Shown: piece by piece, positions 43,727 to 52,634 of the stretch | Position numbering within the stretch: position 1 is the first letter of the stretch | Layout: every line of letters begins with the position of its first letter | Assembly: GCA_026397955.1 (NCBI GenBank) | Contig: JAPLTV010000014.1 | Coordinates: 1-64,000, forward strand | DNA: 64,000 nt | Origin: Verrucomicrobiota bacterium | Lineage (GTDB): Bacteria > Verrucomicrobiota > Verrucomicrobiia > Opitutales > UBA953 | Direction: 5' to 3' | Notes under the pieces: model-generated | Database searches by the model: none | Told to the model about the DNA's origin: nothing | The model's input: the letters and a program-made list of their open reading frames with translations, nothing else | Translations under genes and position numbers: made by a program

Positions 43727-43826
43727 GTGGGACGCAGGTCAGGAGGGCTGTCGAGGCATAGACCCCAAAGCCCCCCGCCTTCCTGCTTGCAAGTGAGAAT
43801 TATTACCCCCAAAACCCATTTTTGCA

Positions 43827-45794
43827 ATGAGCAACAAGGCCCACAACCCACAAGGTGGTAAAATTAACTCCCTGCAGGCTGCCATCGACTTGGTCGCCAC
43901 GGGTCAGCCGGCCTTCTGCCTCCACCAAGCCTGGGGTATCGGAGTCATCCGCGCCTACGACGAAGCCACCAAGCGCCTCACCGTCGATTTCCCAGAACAG
44001 AACAAGAAGGCCCACGCCATGGATGCCGCCTTCTTCCTCGGCAAGATCGAGGTCATCAATCCTAACGGCGTCGTGGCTAAGGCCTACGCCGACACCAGCA
44101 AGGCCGAGATCGCCAACATGGTCGCCAACGACCCTGCCGGCGTCGTGAAGGCTCTCCTCGCTGAATACCCCACCGGCGAATGCACTTCCTACGCCCTCGA
44201 AGCCAACCTCGACCGCGTCTATTTCGCCTCCCTGCCTGCCGGTAAGGATCGCGCTACCTCCTTCAAGGCCTGGTGGACCAAGGCTCGCGCCGCCCTCCGC
44301 AAGGACCGTGCCATCCTCGTCCCTGAGCGCAAAGGCGGCCTGTACGCCCTGCTCGAAGCCCCGAAGGACCTCGGCGAAGACCTTTTCGCCCAGTACGAAA
44401 GCGCCCCGAATTTCGAACGTAAGCTCGTGCTCCTCGAAGAGCTCGCCGGCGCCGCCGCCGCCGAGACCCGCTCGGCCGCCACCGCCGCCAACCTCGACAA
44501 GGTCTCCGCCGACCTCGCCAAGGAGATCAAGAAGCTCGAGACCGCCCGTAAGCGCGACAACCTCCCCGCCATCCTCGGCGGCATCTGGAACCGCGACAAG
44601 TTCTTCCGCTCCGCCGTCGAGAACGTCGAGACCGTCAGCCCGACGGCCTCAGAAATCATCGCCCTCTGCACCGAAAGCGACCTCGCCTTCGTTGCGCTGA
44701 ACATCCCTCACACCACCGAGAAGATCCGTAGCCTGCTCGACCTCGTCCGTGCGCACCACGGAGACAACTGGTCTGAACGCGCCTTTGACCTGCTCCGCAA
44801 CCGCGATATCGGCGGCACCAAGAGCGGCTCCGCGAAGCTCGTCTCCGAATCGATCGCCTACCTCTGCGACCAAGAACTCGCCGCCACCGTCTCCGCCCGC
44901 TTCGCCCAGTGGCTTGAGACCCGCGAACTGCGAGCTCCGGTCATTATCTGGGTCATTAAGAACCGCGACTCGAAGAAGTACGCCGACATCGTCGCCCGCC
45001 TGATCAACCCCTCGTTGCTCGGCGCCATCCTCTCTTCGATCGACACCGAGTCGCTCGAGTCCAACTCCACGGCCCGCATTCCGCTCGCCAACGAACTCAT
45101 CAAGGACAAGGAGCTCATCGCCAACATCCTGGTCCCCGCCGACGGCAAGAAGGCCGACAGCGAAACTATCTTCGACCTCACCCGTACTATGATGAGCAGC
45201 CAGGGCTTCGACGAGATGACCAAGAAGGCCCTCCTCTCGCGCCTCGCCAAGATCGAGCCGCACGTCCAGCGCCTCGCCAAGTCCAAGCATTCTGGCTCCG
45301 AAGCCGAAGAGAAGGAACTCTTCGTCTCCAAGCACTCGAAGGAAGAAAAAGAGCACGAACTCGAGGACATCGTCAAGGTGCGCCTCCCCGCGATCAAGGA
45401 AGCCATCCAGATCGCCAAGGAACATGGCGACTTGAAGGAAAATTCCGAATACAAGATGGCCCGTCAGGACCATGACACCCTCGCCGCCCGCCGCGCCGAG
45501 CTCGATGGCATCCTCAAGAAGGCCAAGGTCACCGACTTCAAGGAAGCCAACACGGACACCATCAGCGTCGGCTCCAGCGTGGTCCTCCGCCGCGGCTCCG
45601 ACCAAGCCGAGATCGCCTACGACCTGCTCGGCGCCTGGGACGGCGAACCGGAGAAGAACATCCTCTCGTACATCTCCCCGTTGGCCAAGCAGTTCCTCAA
45701 TCACAAGACCGGCGAGACCTTCACGACGAACATCAACGGCAAGGCCGAGTCCTGGACCGTCGTCCGCATCACCCGCTGGGTCGACAAGCGCTAA
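43827..45794 (+). CDS. greA: long GreA-type transcription elongation factor
   Basis: The 655-residue protein ends in a full GreA module. A coiled coil (about 505-580) carries HGDLKENSEY, with the acidic tip residues D535 and E538 that stimulate RNA polymerase cleavage, followed by the FKBP-like domain (about 590-655). About 500 N-terminal residues precede it. They contain a Tudor/SH3-like start (QAWGIGVIRAYD...VDFPEQNKKAHAM) and a long helical middle. Chlamydial GreA is also much longer than normal (about 715 residues), so this is probably a shared form in the wider group. The role of the extension is unknown. Confidence 0.9.
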   Translation: MSNKAHNPQGGKINSLQAAIDLVATGQPAFCLHQAWGIGVIRAYDEATKRLTVDFPEQNKKAHAMDAAFFLGKIEVINPNGVVAKAYADTSKAEIANMVANDPAGVVKALLAEYPTGECTSYALEANLDRVYFASLPAGKDRATSFKAWWTKARAALRKDRAILVPERKGGLYALLEAPKDLGEDLFAQYESAPNFERKLVLLEELAGAAAAETRSAATAANLDKVSADLAKEIKKLETARKRDNLPAILGGIWNRDKFFRSAVENVETVSPTASEIIALCTESDLAFVALNIPHTTEKIRSLLDLVRAHHGDNWSERAFDLLRNRDIGGTKSGSAKLVSESIAYLCDQELAATVSARFAQWLETRELRAPVIIWVIKNRDSKKYADIVARLINPSLLGAILSSIDTESLESNSTARIPLANELIKDKELIANILVPADGKKADSETIFDLTRTMMSSQGFDEMTKKALLSRLAKIEPHVQRLAKSKHSGSEAEEKELFVSKHSKEEKEHELEDIVKVRLPAIKEAIQIAKEHGDLKENSEYKMARQDHDTLAARRAELDGILKKAKVTDFKEANTDTISVGSSVVLRRGSDQAEIAYDLLGAWDGEPEKNILSYISPLAKQFLNHKTGETFTTNINGKAESWTVVRITRWVDKR

Positions 45795-45819
45795 GCGCCC
45801 GATCGAAAGGCCCCCTGAC

Positions 45820-45848
45820 GAAGCCCCGGAAACGGGGCTTCCTCTTTT
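45820..45848 (+). terminator. intrinsic terminator of the greA gene
   Basis: A perfect 9-bp stem GAAGCCCCG/CGGGGCTTC with a GAAA tetraloop is followed by CTCTTTT. Confidence 0.9.
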
Positions 45849-45875
45849 GACACAGACGCCGGCGGGCCCCAACCT
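45847..45875 (+). promoter_or_regulatory. putative promoter of the ArsR-methyltransferase gene
   Basis: A perfect TTGACA at 45847-45852, starting within the terminator T-run, a 17-nt spacer and CAACCT at 45870-45875. Transcription would start on the ATG at 45882. Confidence 0.45.
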
Positions 45876-45881
45876 GCCCCC

Positions 45882-46820
45882 ATGTCCGACCCCTGGGAAA
45901 CCCTGCGCCTCCTGGCCGACCCGACCCGGTCCCGCATGCTTCATCTGCTGCACCGCGGAGAGTTGGCGGTCGGCGAGCTCCAGGAGATTCTCGGGCTACC
46001 CCAGTCGCGCATCTCGACCCACCTCGCGCTGCTCCGTAAGGCCCAGCTCGTGAACGACCGACGCGACGGCAAGAAATCGTTCTACTCGCTCGCCCGCGAC
46101 CTACCCGTGAGCGTCGCCGGCATCGTGGACGCCGCTCTCGCCGCCAGCGCACGCGAACCCAAGTCGGCCGCGGACCAACGTTCCCTGCAGCGGATCATCG
46201 AGAAACGTCGTCAGAAAGCCGAGCAGCACTTCAACCTCGTGGCCGACCGCCTTGGACGCAACTACTGCCCCGGCCGCTCCTGGGAAGCCATCGGTCAGAT
46301 GCTCTTCCTGCTCACGCCTCGCGTGCGGATTGCCGACCTCGGCGCCGGCGACGGCACCCTCTCGCGCTTGCTGGCGCGCCAGGCGGAAAGCGTCCACTGC
46401 GTCGACAACTCCCCTCGGATGGTCCAAGTCGGCCGCGCCTTGGCCAAGAAGGAGCACCTGCGCAACCTGACCTACGTCCTCGGCAACATCGAGAAAGTCC
46501 CCCTGCCCGATCGCAGCATCGACCTCGCCCTGCTCAGCCAAGCCCTGCACCACGCCGAGAACCCGCGACAGGCCCTGGCCGAAGCCTTCCGCATCCTGAA
46601 GCCCGGCGGCCGCCTCCTCATCCTCGACCTCCGTGCCCATCGCTTCGAGAAAGCCCGGGAGCTTTACGCCGACCGCTGGCTCGGTTTCAAAGAAAACGAA
46701 CTTCACGACTGGATTGAAGAAGTCGGCTTCCGCCAATCCGAGGTCCGGGTCGTCGCCAAAGAGGTCAAAGAGCCCTGTTTTGAGACCATTCTGGCGACCG
46801 GCATGAAGCCCGGGGCCTGA
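45882..46820 (+). CDS. ArsR-type regulator fused to a SAM-dependent methyltransferase
   Basis: The 312-residue protein joins an ArsR winged helix (about 5-85, with recognition helix LPQSRISTHLALL) to a class I methyltransferase (about 120-312). The SAM-binding motif I is ADLGAGDGT, followed by VHCVDNSPRM and a typical LKPGGRLLILD strand. No metal-binding cysteine pair is visible in the ArsR part, so metal sensing is unlikely. Such fusions occur in several phyla and may link transcription to SAM status. The target genes are unknown; none is obvious next to it. Confidence 0.87.
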   Translation: MSDPWETLRLLADPTRSRMLHLLHRGELAVGELQEILGLPQSRISTHLALLRKAQLVNDRRDGKKSFYSLARDLPVSVAGIVDAALAASAREPKSAADQRSLQRIIEKRRQKAEQHFNLVADRLGRNYCPGRSWEAIGQMLFLLTPRVRIADLGAGDGTLSRLLARQAESVHCVDNSPRMVQVGRALAKKEHLRNLTYVLGNIEKVPLPDRSIDLALLSQALHHAENPRQALAEAFRILKPGGRLLILDLRAHRFEKARELYADRWLGFKENELHDWIEEVGFRQSEVRVVAKEVKEPCFETILATGMKPGA

Positions 46821-46821
46821 G

Positions 46822-46854
46822 TTATTCACAGGGGCCGTCCCTGGGTTATCCACC
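46822..46854 (+). promoter_or_regulatory. pair of DnaA-box-like 9-mers
   Basis: TTATTCACA at 46822-46830 matches the TTATNCACA consensus exactly, and TTATCCACC at 46846-46854 differs by one base. They have the same orientation and start 24 nt apart. An A-run (46872-46876) follows. Two boxes suggest DnaA-dependent regulation or titration, not an origin. Confidence 0.45.
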
Positions 46855-46888
46855 CCCTGATTTGGGTCGTTAAAAAGGGGCTTATTGC

Positions 46889-46917
46889 TTGGCAATCGTT
46901 GGCTATCTGGGCTATTT
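46889..46917 (+). promoter_or_regulatory. putative promoter of the TPR-ExbB-ExbD operon
   Basis: TTGGCA at 46889-46894, a 17-nt spacer and CTATTT at 46912-46917, just after the DnaA-box-like sites. The leader has a small GGAGCG/CGCTCC hairpin at 46935-46949. Confidence 0.4.
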
Positions 46918-46958
46918 CAGAACACCCCCGATGCGGAGCGAAACGCTCCCCTCACCCG

Positions 46959-49900
46959 ATGCTTATCAAAGAGTCCCGCACCTACAAATTGGCTAAGGCA
47001 ACCCTGCTCGCCGTCCTCATCGCCATGACACCCGTCATCGGTGACCTGCGCGCCCAGACCAAGAAGCCGCTGCCCACCGCCGAGAAGAAGGAAGACCCGC
47101 TGTCCCTCCTCTACAAGGACGCCATCAAGAACCTCGAGGAGAAGAAGTACAAGGAAGCCCTCGTGATCTTCGAGGAACTCGACGCCAAGGCCGTCGACGT
47201 CGAGCCGAAGCTCAAGGCCGTCGTCTCATTCCAGAAATCCCTCTGTCATTTCTTCATCAGGGACTGGCCGCGCGCTGAAGCCGAACTGACCGCCTTCCTC
47301 GACAAGTACCCCAAAGGCACAGAAGACTTCCTCTCCGATACCGACAACCGCCGCGGTACCGCCGAACTCCTGCTCATCGAAGCCTTCTCCAAGCAGGGTA
47401 AATGGGAACTCGCCCTCGCCCGCCTTGAGAAGATCCGCACCAACACGCTCGCCCGACCCGAAGAGCGCGTCAACGCCTTCACCCTCTCCGCCCAGATCAT
47501 CGTCGACCGCGCCAAGAGCTCGCCGGAAGACGTCAAGAAGGCCGCCTACGCCCAGGGTATCGCCCTGCTGAAGCAGGCGACCGCCGACGGCATCAGCACC
47601 CCGGAACGCCGCGAGGCCGCCTACAAGCTCGTCGAGATGTACACGAAGCTCGGCCTGGCCAAGGAAGCGACCCAGCTGAAGAACGAAATCGACGCGAAGA
47701 GCAACGGTTCGCCCGTCGAAGTCGTCCGCTCTAATTTCCAGCGCCTCGAGATCGGCGACGCCCGCTTCGGTGCCGCCGAATCGGCCGCCGATGAGAATTT
47801 CCGCGCCGACTTCTACCGTCAGGCCCTCACCAATTACCAAGGCACGCTGCGTCGGGCCAACCTCAGCAGCTCCTTCGGTCGCGCCATCGAAGCGAAGCAG
47901 ACCGAGGTCGAGACGCTGACCAAGAACTTCCCGAAGCCGAGCCCCGAGCAGGCCGCGAACATCGAGAAGGCCAAGCAGGAAGCCGCCCAGTTCAAGAAGA
48001 TCCAGGAAGAGTTCAACGCCAACAAGGACTACGACGCCTTCATCTCCTATCGCATCGGCCTGTGCCTCCTCGAGCTGAAGCGCCCCTGGGAAGCCCACGT
48101 GGCCTTCCTCGATATCTTCGAGAACAGCCCCGGCTTCACCCGCATCTCCGGCGCCTACTACTACCACATTCTCGCGCTGCGCCGCATCGGCCGTAACAAC
48201 GAAGCCCAGGCGAAGTGTAAAGAGTTCATCTCGAAGTTCCCGAAGGACGACCAGGTCTCCGCCATCGCCCTGATCCTCGGCGACATCTCCCAAGAACGCG
48301 AAGAATACCCCGAAGCCATCGCCCATTACAAGTGGGTCCTGGCCAACGTGAAGACCCTTACGCCCGAGGTCATCGAAGAGATCGACTTCCGTGTCGCGGC
48401 CTGCCTCTTCTCGCAAGTCGACTGGGCCCCCGCCCAGAAGGCGTTCGAGGAGTTCCTCAAGAAGCACGAGCGCTCCCCGGTCCGCCAACAGGTGCTCTAC
48501 ATGAACGCGCTCTGCTCGTTCTTCCAGGGCAAGTACAAGGAGACCAAGGCCGACTTCGACAAGTACGAGCAGGAATACCCGAAGGGCCAGTTCATCCCCG
48601 ACGTCCGCTACCGCCAGGCCATCGTCAAGTTCGGCACCTCCCCGCGCGACATCCCCGGCACCATCAAGCTCTGCGAAGACTGGCTCAAGGATTACTCCAA
48701 GAACAACACCGACGAGGTCATCTCCCAGATGCCCGAGGTCTACACGCTGATCGGCGATGCCAACATCGCCCTCGCCGACGAGATCGACAAGAAGGTCAAG
48801 GCCGCCGACCTCGACGTGCGCCTCAACGCCAAGACCCCCGAGAAGGCAAAATTCGTCGAGATCAAGACCAAGCTCGAGAAGGAAAAGGAAGCCGTCACGA
48901 ACAAGGCCATCGACGCCTACGAGGCCGCCGCCAAGAGCGCCCGCACCAATCCCCAAGCCCTGGAATTCGTCCTCGGCGAACTTCGCAAGCTCCTCCCCGG
49001 CCGCGGCGAACACAAGCGCATGCGCGACCTGTTCAAGGAGATCTTCGACTGGAACCATAACGACCCGAAGTCGATGACCTACCTCTACGAGGTCATCCGC
49101 TCCACCGAGCGCATGGGCGACATGCCCGAATTCGCCGCCGAATCCGAGAAGGTCCGCAAGAACTTCAGCACCCAGCTCGCCGCCGCCCGCAAGAAGGTCG
49201 ACGAGCTCGAACGCCGCGACAAAGTCACCAAGGAAGAAGTCGACGCCGCCAAGGCCGGCGTGAAGAAACTCTCCGTCGAACTTGAGGCCGAACTCGCCAA
49301 GGTCGAAGTCAAGCGACAGGTCTCCATCGCCGACCAGAAGAAGCGTGCGCTGAAGATCCTTTCCGACGCCGTCTCCGAATCCATCAACGACCGCACCCAG
49401 GAAGGCACCGAGAAGCTCATCGTATTCCTCGCCGAGAAACTCTCGCGCAAGATCAAGCGCGTGAAGCCCGGCACCAAGCCCGAACCGGGCGCCTACACCA
49501 GCGCCGAAGCCGAGAAGGAACTCGTCAAGCTCCTCCGCCTCGAGGATCACCGCGAATCCCTCGTCGCCCAGGCCCGCGGCTTCTTCGCTCTTGGCCAGCT
49601 CGCCGTGTTCACCCGCGAACCCGAGAAGACTGCCGCCAACTTCGCCAAAATCGCCGCCAACTACAAGGCCGAGGAGCTCAACCCGACGATCCTCGCGATG
49701 GTCGGCGACAGCCTGCTCTCGAAGGGCGACCAGAAGAAGGCCGCCGACTTCTTCGGCTACATCTTGGAGCATTCCCGCTCCACGGAATACGCCGACTACG
49801 GCTTCGCCGGACTGGCCGAGATCGCCTTCGCCAACAAGAAGTACGCCGACGCCCTCTCGCTCTGCAACGAGGCCATCGACAACAACATCCTGATGTCGAA

Positions 49901-50297
49901 GGAACTCGACCTCCGCTTCACCCGCGCCCGCGCTCTGGCCGAACTCTCGAAGTACGCCGAGGCGAAGAAGGAATTCGAGGAGATCGCGAAGACGAAGGAA
50001 TGGCGCGGCGAAAAGACCGCCGCCTCCCTCTATTGGCTCGGCCTGATGGCCGAACGCCAGGCGACCGACGAAAAGGGTTACAACGAAGCCATCGCATACT
50101 ACCGCCGCTGCTACATGACCTGGAAGAAATATGAGGTCTGGGCCGCGAAGTCCTATTTCGCTTCCGCCAAGCTGTTCGCCAACAAGCTGAACCAGAAGGA
50201 CGCCGCCAAGGCGCTCCTGAAGGAGATGCTCGAGAAGGACCGCATCAAGGACACCCGCGAAGCGGCCGAAGCTAAAGCCTTCCTCCTCGGACTCTGA
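46959..50297 (+). CDS. large periplasmic TPR protein
   Basis: The 1112-residue protein has a signal peptide (about 1-33, ending DLRAQ) and then almost entirely helical tetratricopeptide-type repeats, rich in Lys, Glu and Ala. Several units recall YbgF/BamD repeats (e.g. YPEAIAHYKWVLANV). The frame opens 20 codons earlier, but MLIKESRTYK at 46959 precedes the signal peptide. It leads an operon with a second TPR-like protein, ExbB and two ExbD proteins, so it is probably the periplasmic partner of a proton-driven motor. No family name can be given. Confidence 0.82.
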   Translation: MLIKESRTYKLAKATLLAVLIAMTPVIGDLRAQTKKPLPTAEKKEDPLSLLYKDAIKNLEEKKYKEALVIFEELDAKAVDVEPKLKAVVSFQKSLCHFFIRDWPRAEAELTAFLDKYPKGTEDFLSDTDNRRGTAELLLIEAFSKQGKWELALARLEKIRTNTLARPEERVNAFTLSAQIIVDRAKSSPEDVKKAAYAQGIALLKQATADGISTPERREAAYKLVEMYTKLGLAKEATQLKNEIDAKSNGSPVEVVRSNFQRLEIGDARFGAAESAADENFRADFYRQALTNYQGTLRRANLSSSFGRAIEAKQTEVETLTKNFPKPSPEQAANIEKAKQEAAQFKKIQEEFNANKDYDAFISYRIGLCLLELKRPWEAHVAFLDIFENSPGFTRISGAYYYHILALRRIGRNNEAQAKCKEFISKFPKDDQVSAIALILGDISQEREEYPEAIAHYKWVLANVKTLTPEVIEEIDFRVAACLFSQVDWAPAQKAFEEFLKKHERSPVRQQVLYMNALCSFFQGKYKETKADFDKYEQEYPKGQFIPDVRYRQAIVKFGTSPRDIPGTIKLCEDWLKDYSKNNTDEVISQMPEVYTLIGDANIALADEIDKKVKAADLDVRLNAKTPEKAKFVEIKTKLEKEKEAVTNKAIDAYEAAAKSARTNPQALEFVLGELRKLLPGRGEHKRMRDLFKEIFDWNHNDPKSMTYLYEVIRSTERMGDMPEFAAESEKVRKNFSTQLAAARKKVDELERRDKVTKEEVDAAKAGVKKLSVELEAELAKVEVKRQVSIADQKKRALKILSDAVSESINDRTQEGTEKLIVFLAEKLSRKIKRVKPGTKPEPGAYTSAEAEKELVKLLRLEDHRESLVAQARGFFALGQLAVFTREPEKTAANFAKIAANYKAEELNPTILAMVGDSLLSKGDQKKAADFFGYILEHSRSTEYADYGFAGLAEIAFANKKYADALSLCNEAIDNNILMSKELDLRFTRARALAELSKYAEAKKEFEEIAKTKEWRGEKTAASLYWLGLMAERQATDEKGYNEAIAYYRRCYMTWKKYEVWAAKSYFASAKLFANKLNQKDAAKALLKEMLEKDRIKDTREAAEAKAFLLGL

Positions 50298-50302
50298 CCC
50301 TC

Positions 50303-51319
50303 ATGCGCCTCTCCCTCCTCCTCCCTGCCCTCGCGCTCCTCGCCGCCGCCTCTTCGCCGGCTCAGACTTTCGTCTTCAAGGGCGAACGCTGGGAGATCAA
50401 CGACCCCTTCAAGCTGGATAACTCCATCCCGCCCAAGCCGGTCGTCGACGCCAAGAAAGGCACCATCAACGTGATCAAGGGCACCATCGACCGCGTCAGC
50501 AATTCTGGCGGTATCGAGGTGACCCTCACCCGCAAGCTGACTGAAGTCACCGAAGTGATCTGGCCGCTGCCCTCCCGCCTCAAGGATGCCCAAGCCAACG
50601 TCAGCCGTGGTGAACCGGCCAAGGCCCTCGATAACGTCGAAGCCGTGCTGAAGTTCTTCGAACCGATCAAGAACGTCCCCGGCTCCTGGTGGGCCCGCGC
50701 TTCCATCGTTAAACTCGACGCCCTCGACCGCCTCGAAAACGACGCCGCCACCGAATCATTCCTGGCCGCCTTCGAGAAGGAAGAAGCCGCCAAGCTCCCT
50801 GAGGTTGCCACGCAAATCCAGCTAGCCCGCCTGATGCAGCGTGCCCGCAAGGGTGAGCATGAAGAGGTTGTGAAGGAATCGACCGAGCTCCTCACTAAAG
50901 TGGACACCGCCGAACTCCAGGCCCGCCTCCATCTCGTGAAGGGTAATTCGCTCTTCGCCTCCAAGAAGTACGAAGCGGCGATGGCCACCTACCTGCGCGT
51001 CCCGGTCTTCTTCGGCTCCGAGACCGAAATCGTCCCGAAGGCCCTGCTCGGCGCCGCCCGCTCCTTCCGCGGCATGGATAGCCCGGCCCTCCGCGACCAG
51101 AAGCTCGAGGCTGTCTCCAACCGCTACCTCTACGACATCATCGTCTCCTACCCGGTCTCCAAGGAGGCCGAAGAAGCCAAGAAGATGCTCCCCAAGGAAG
51201 AACGCGCCAAGGCCGAGGCCGACCAGAAGAAGATCGCCGCCGGCGGCCCACTCCCTGAAGGCGTCATCATGGCCAAGCCTAAGCTCGCCGACGAAGAGAA
51301 GGTCGAAGGCAACAAGTGA
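50303..51319 (+). CDS. secreted TPR-like protein
   Basis: The 338-residue product has a signal peptide (about 1-20, ending SPAQ). Residues about 21-85 form a beta-rich N-terminal part (TFVFKGERWEI, GTINVIKGTIDRV). The rest is helical and TPR-like (LKDAQANVSRGEPAKALDNV, NSLFASKKYEAAMATYL), ending in a charged tail. It follows the large TPR gene by 5 nt and precedes exbB by 53 nt. Its family is not recognised. Confidence 0.8.
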   Translation: MRLSLLLPALALLAAASSPAQTFVFKGERWEINDPFKLDNSIPPKPVVDAKKGTINVIKGTIDRVSNSGGIEVTLTRKLTEVTEVIWPLPSRLKDAQANVSRGEPAKALDNVEAVLKFFEPIKNVPGSWWARASIVKLDALDRLENDAATESFLAAFEKEEAAKLPEVATQIQLARLMQRARKGEHEEVVKESTELLTKVDTAELQARLHLVKGNSLFASKKYEAAMATYLRVPVFFGSETEIVPKALLGAARSFRGMDSPALRDQKLEAVSNRYLYDIIVSYPVSKEAEEAKKMLPKEERAKAEADQKKIAAGGPLPEGVIMAKPKLADEEKVEGNK

Positions 51320-51372
51320 GTCCTTGCCCCTTTCCAAAACCTAACCTAAAACCAAACCTACACCCCATCATC

Positions 51373-52158
51373 ATGAAGATGAATCTCCGTACCACCTCCC
51401 TCAGCGCCGCCTTTCTTGGCCTGATGACCATCGCTGCCTCCGCCCAGGAAGCCGCCGTCAAACATGAGAAGACCCTCATGGACCTCTTCCATGAAGGCGG
51501 CTGGGTCATGTACCCGATCACCCTCTGCTCAGTGGCCATGATCTGGTTCATCGTCGACGGCTTCATCCGCACGGGCGCCGGCAAGCTCTACCCGGTCGAC
51601 CACGTCAACCAGCTCCGCGAACTGTTCAAGCGGGGCGACTACGTCGGTGCCTACGCTTTTGCCAAGACCGCTGGCTCCCCCGTCGCCGACGTCGTCCGCG
51701 CCGGTGTCGCCTTCACCCCAGATGGCAAGACGATGACCGAAGAAGCCATCATCTCCGAGATCAGCCGCATCCAGGCCGAACTCAAGGGCCGCTCCTCCTA
51801 CCTCTCCGTGATCGGCGTCTGCACCCCGATGATCGGCCTCACCGGCACGGTGACGGGCATGATGAAGGCGTTCGAAAAGCTCGGCTCCTCCGGCGTGGGC
51901 GACCCCTCCAAGCTGGCCGAAGCAATCGGCGAAGTGCTCGTGGCGACCGCCTCTGGCCTCTTCATCGCGATCCCGGCTTTCATGTCCTACTACCTTCTGG
52001 CCAACCGCATCAACAAGGGTATCCACGACATCACTGAGATCGTGACCGGCCTGTTCCGTGCCTTCCCCTACGACGAAGTCGCAGGTCGCAAGGTCGGCGA
52101 CGAAGAGATCTACGCCGCCAAGCCCGATTGGAACGCGTCCTCGAACGTCCAGTCGTAA
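51373..52158 (+). CDS. exbB: ExbB/TolQ-type proton channel protein
   Basis: The 261-residue protein belongs to the MotA/TolQ/ExbB family of inner-membrane proton channels. An extra N-terminal signal-like segment (about 6-25) is followed by three membrane helices, near 43-65, 145-170 and 190-215. The GLTGTVTGMMKAF segment between the second and third helices is typical. The long ExbB form with a cleavable signal occurs in several phyla. It is followed by two exbD genes. Confidence 0.93.
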   Translation: MKMNLRTTSLSAAFLGLMTIAASAQEAAVKHEKTLMDLFHEGGWVMYPITLCSVAMIWFIVDGFIRTGAGKLYPVDHVNQLRELFKRGDYVGAYAFAKTAGSPVADVVRAGVAFTPDGKTMTEEAIISEISRIQAELKGRSSYLSVIGVCTPMIGLTGTVTGMMKAFEKLGSSGVGDPSKLAEAIGEVLVATASGLFIAIPAFMSYYLLANRINKGIHDITEIVTGLFRAFPYDEVAGRKVGDEEIYAAKPDWNASSNVQS

Positions 52159-52190
52159 GCCCCTTCCACCCCTAACCAAACAGCACAGCC

Positions 52191-52631
52191 ATGGCAGGCG
52201 GAGGAGGAGGCGGAGAAGGGGAACCGGAGTTCCAGGTCGCGCCGATGATCGACGTGCTCCTGGTGCTGCTCATCTTCTTCATGTCCATCACCTCGTCGCA
52301 GGTGCTCAAGGTGGACAAGAACATCTCCCTGCCCGTCGCCGCCAACGGCGTGAAGCGCGATGACAAGGCCGCCGCCGGCCTGATCAATATTTCGTGGGAC
52401 AAGACCACGGGGCAGGCCAAGTACAAGCTCGACGACCGGGAGCTCGACGCGAACGACAAGGAAGGCATCGCCAAGGAACTCGCCGATCGCAAAGGCACCA
52501 ACGAGAAGTACCGCCTGCTGATCCGCGCCGACAAGGAGTGCCACGCCAAATATATCTCCAAGGCCCTCGAATGGGGCGCCGAAGCCGGCATCGACAACAT
52601 CGCCTTCTCCGGCCTGAACCACGAGGAATAA
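52191..52631 (+). CDS. exbD: ExbD/TolR-type protein, first copy
   Basis: The 146-residue protein has a Gly-rich cytoplasmic start and one membrane helix (about 20-38) with the essential aspartate D21 in APMIDVLLVLL. The periplasmic domain, about 60-146, has the ExbD/TolR fold (LLIRADKECHAKYISKALEWG). It forms the stator channel with ExbB. Confidence 0.93.
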   Translation: MAGGGGGGEGEPEFQVAPMIDVLLVLLIFFMSITSSQVLKVDKNISLPVAANGVKRDDKAAAGLINISWDKTTGQAKYKLDDRELDANDKEGIAKELADRKGTNEKYRLLIRADKECHAKYISKALEWGAEAGIDNIAFSGLNHEE

Positions 52632-52634
52632 ACC

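Noticed and set aside
46822-46854. Chromosomal replication origin
   Set aside because: Only two DnaA-box-like sites are present, without dnaA, dnaN, gidA or an AT-rich unwinding element of typical size.
47226-49772. 848-codon open frame opposite the large TPR gene
   Set aside because: It is antisense to a gene with a signal peptide and repeats; the low-complexity Gly/Leu/Asp/Val composition is an artefact.
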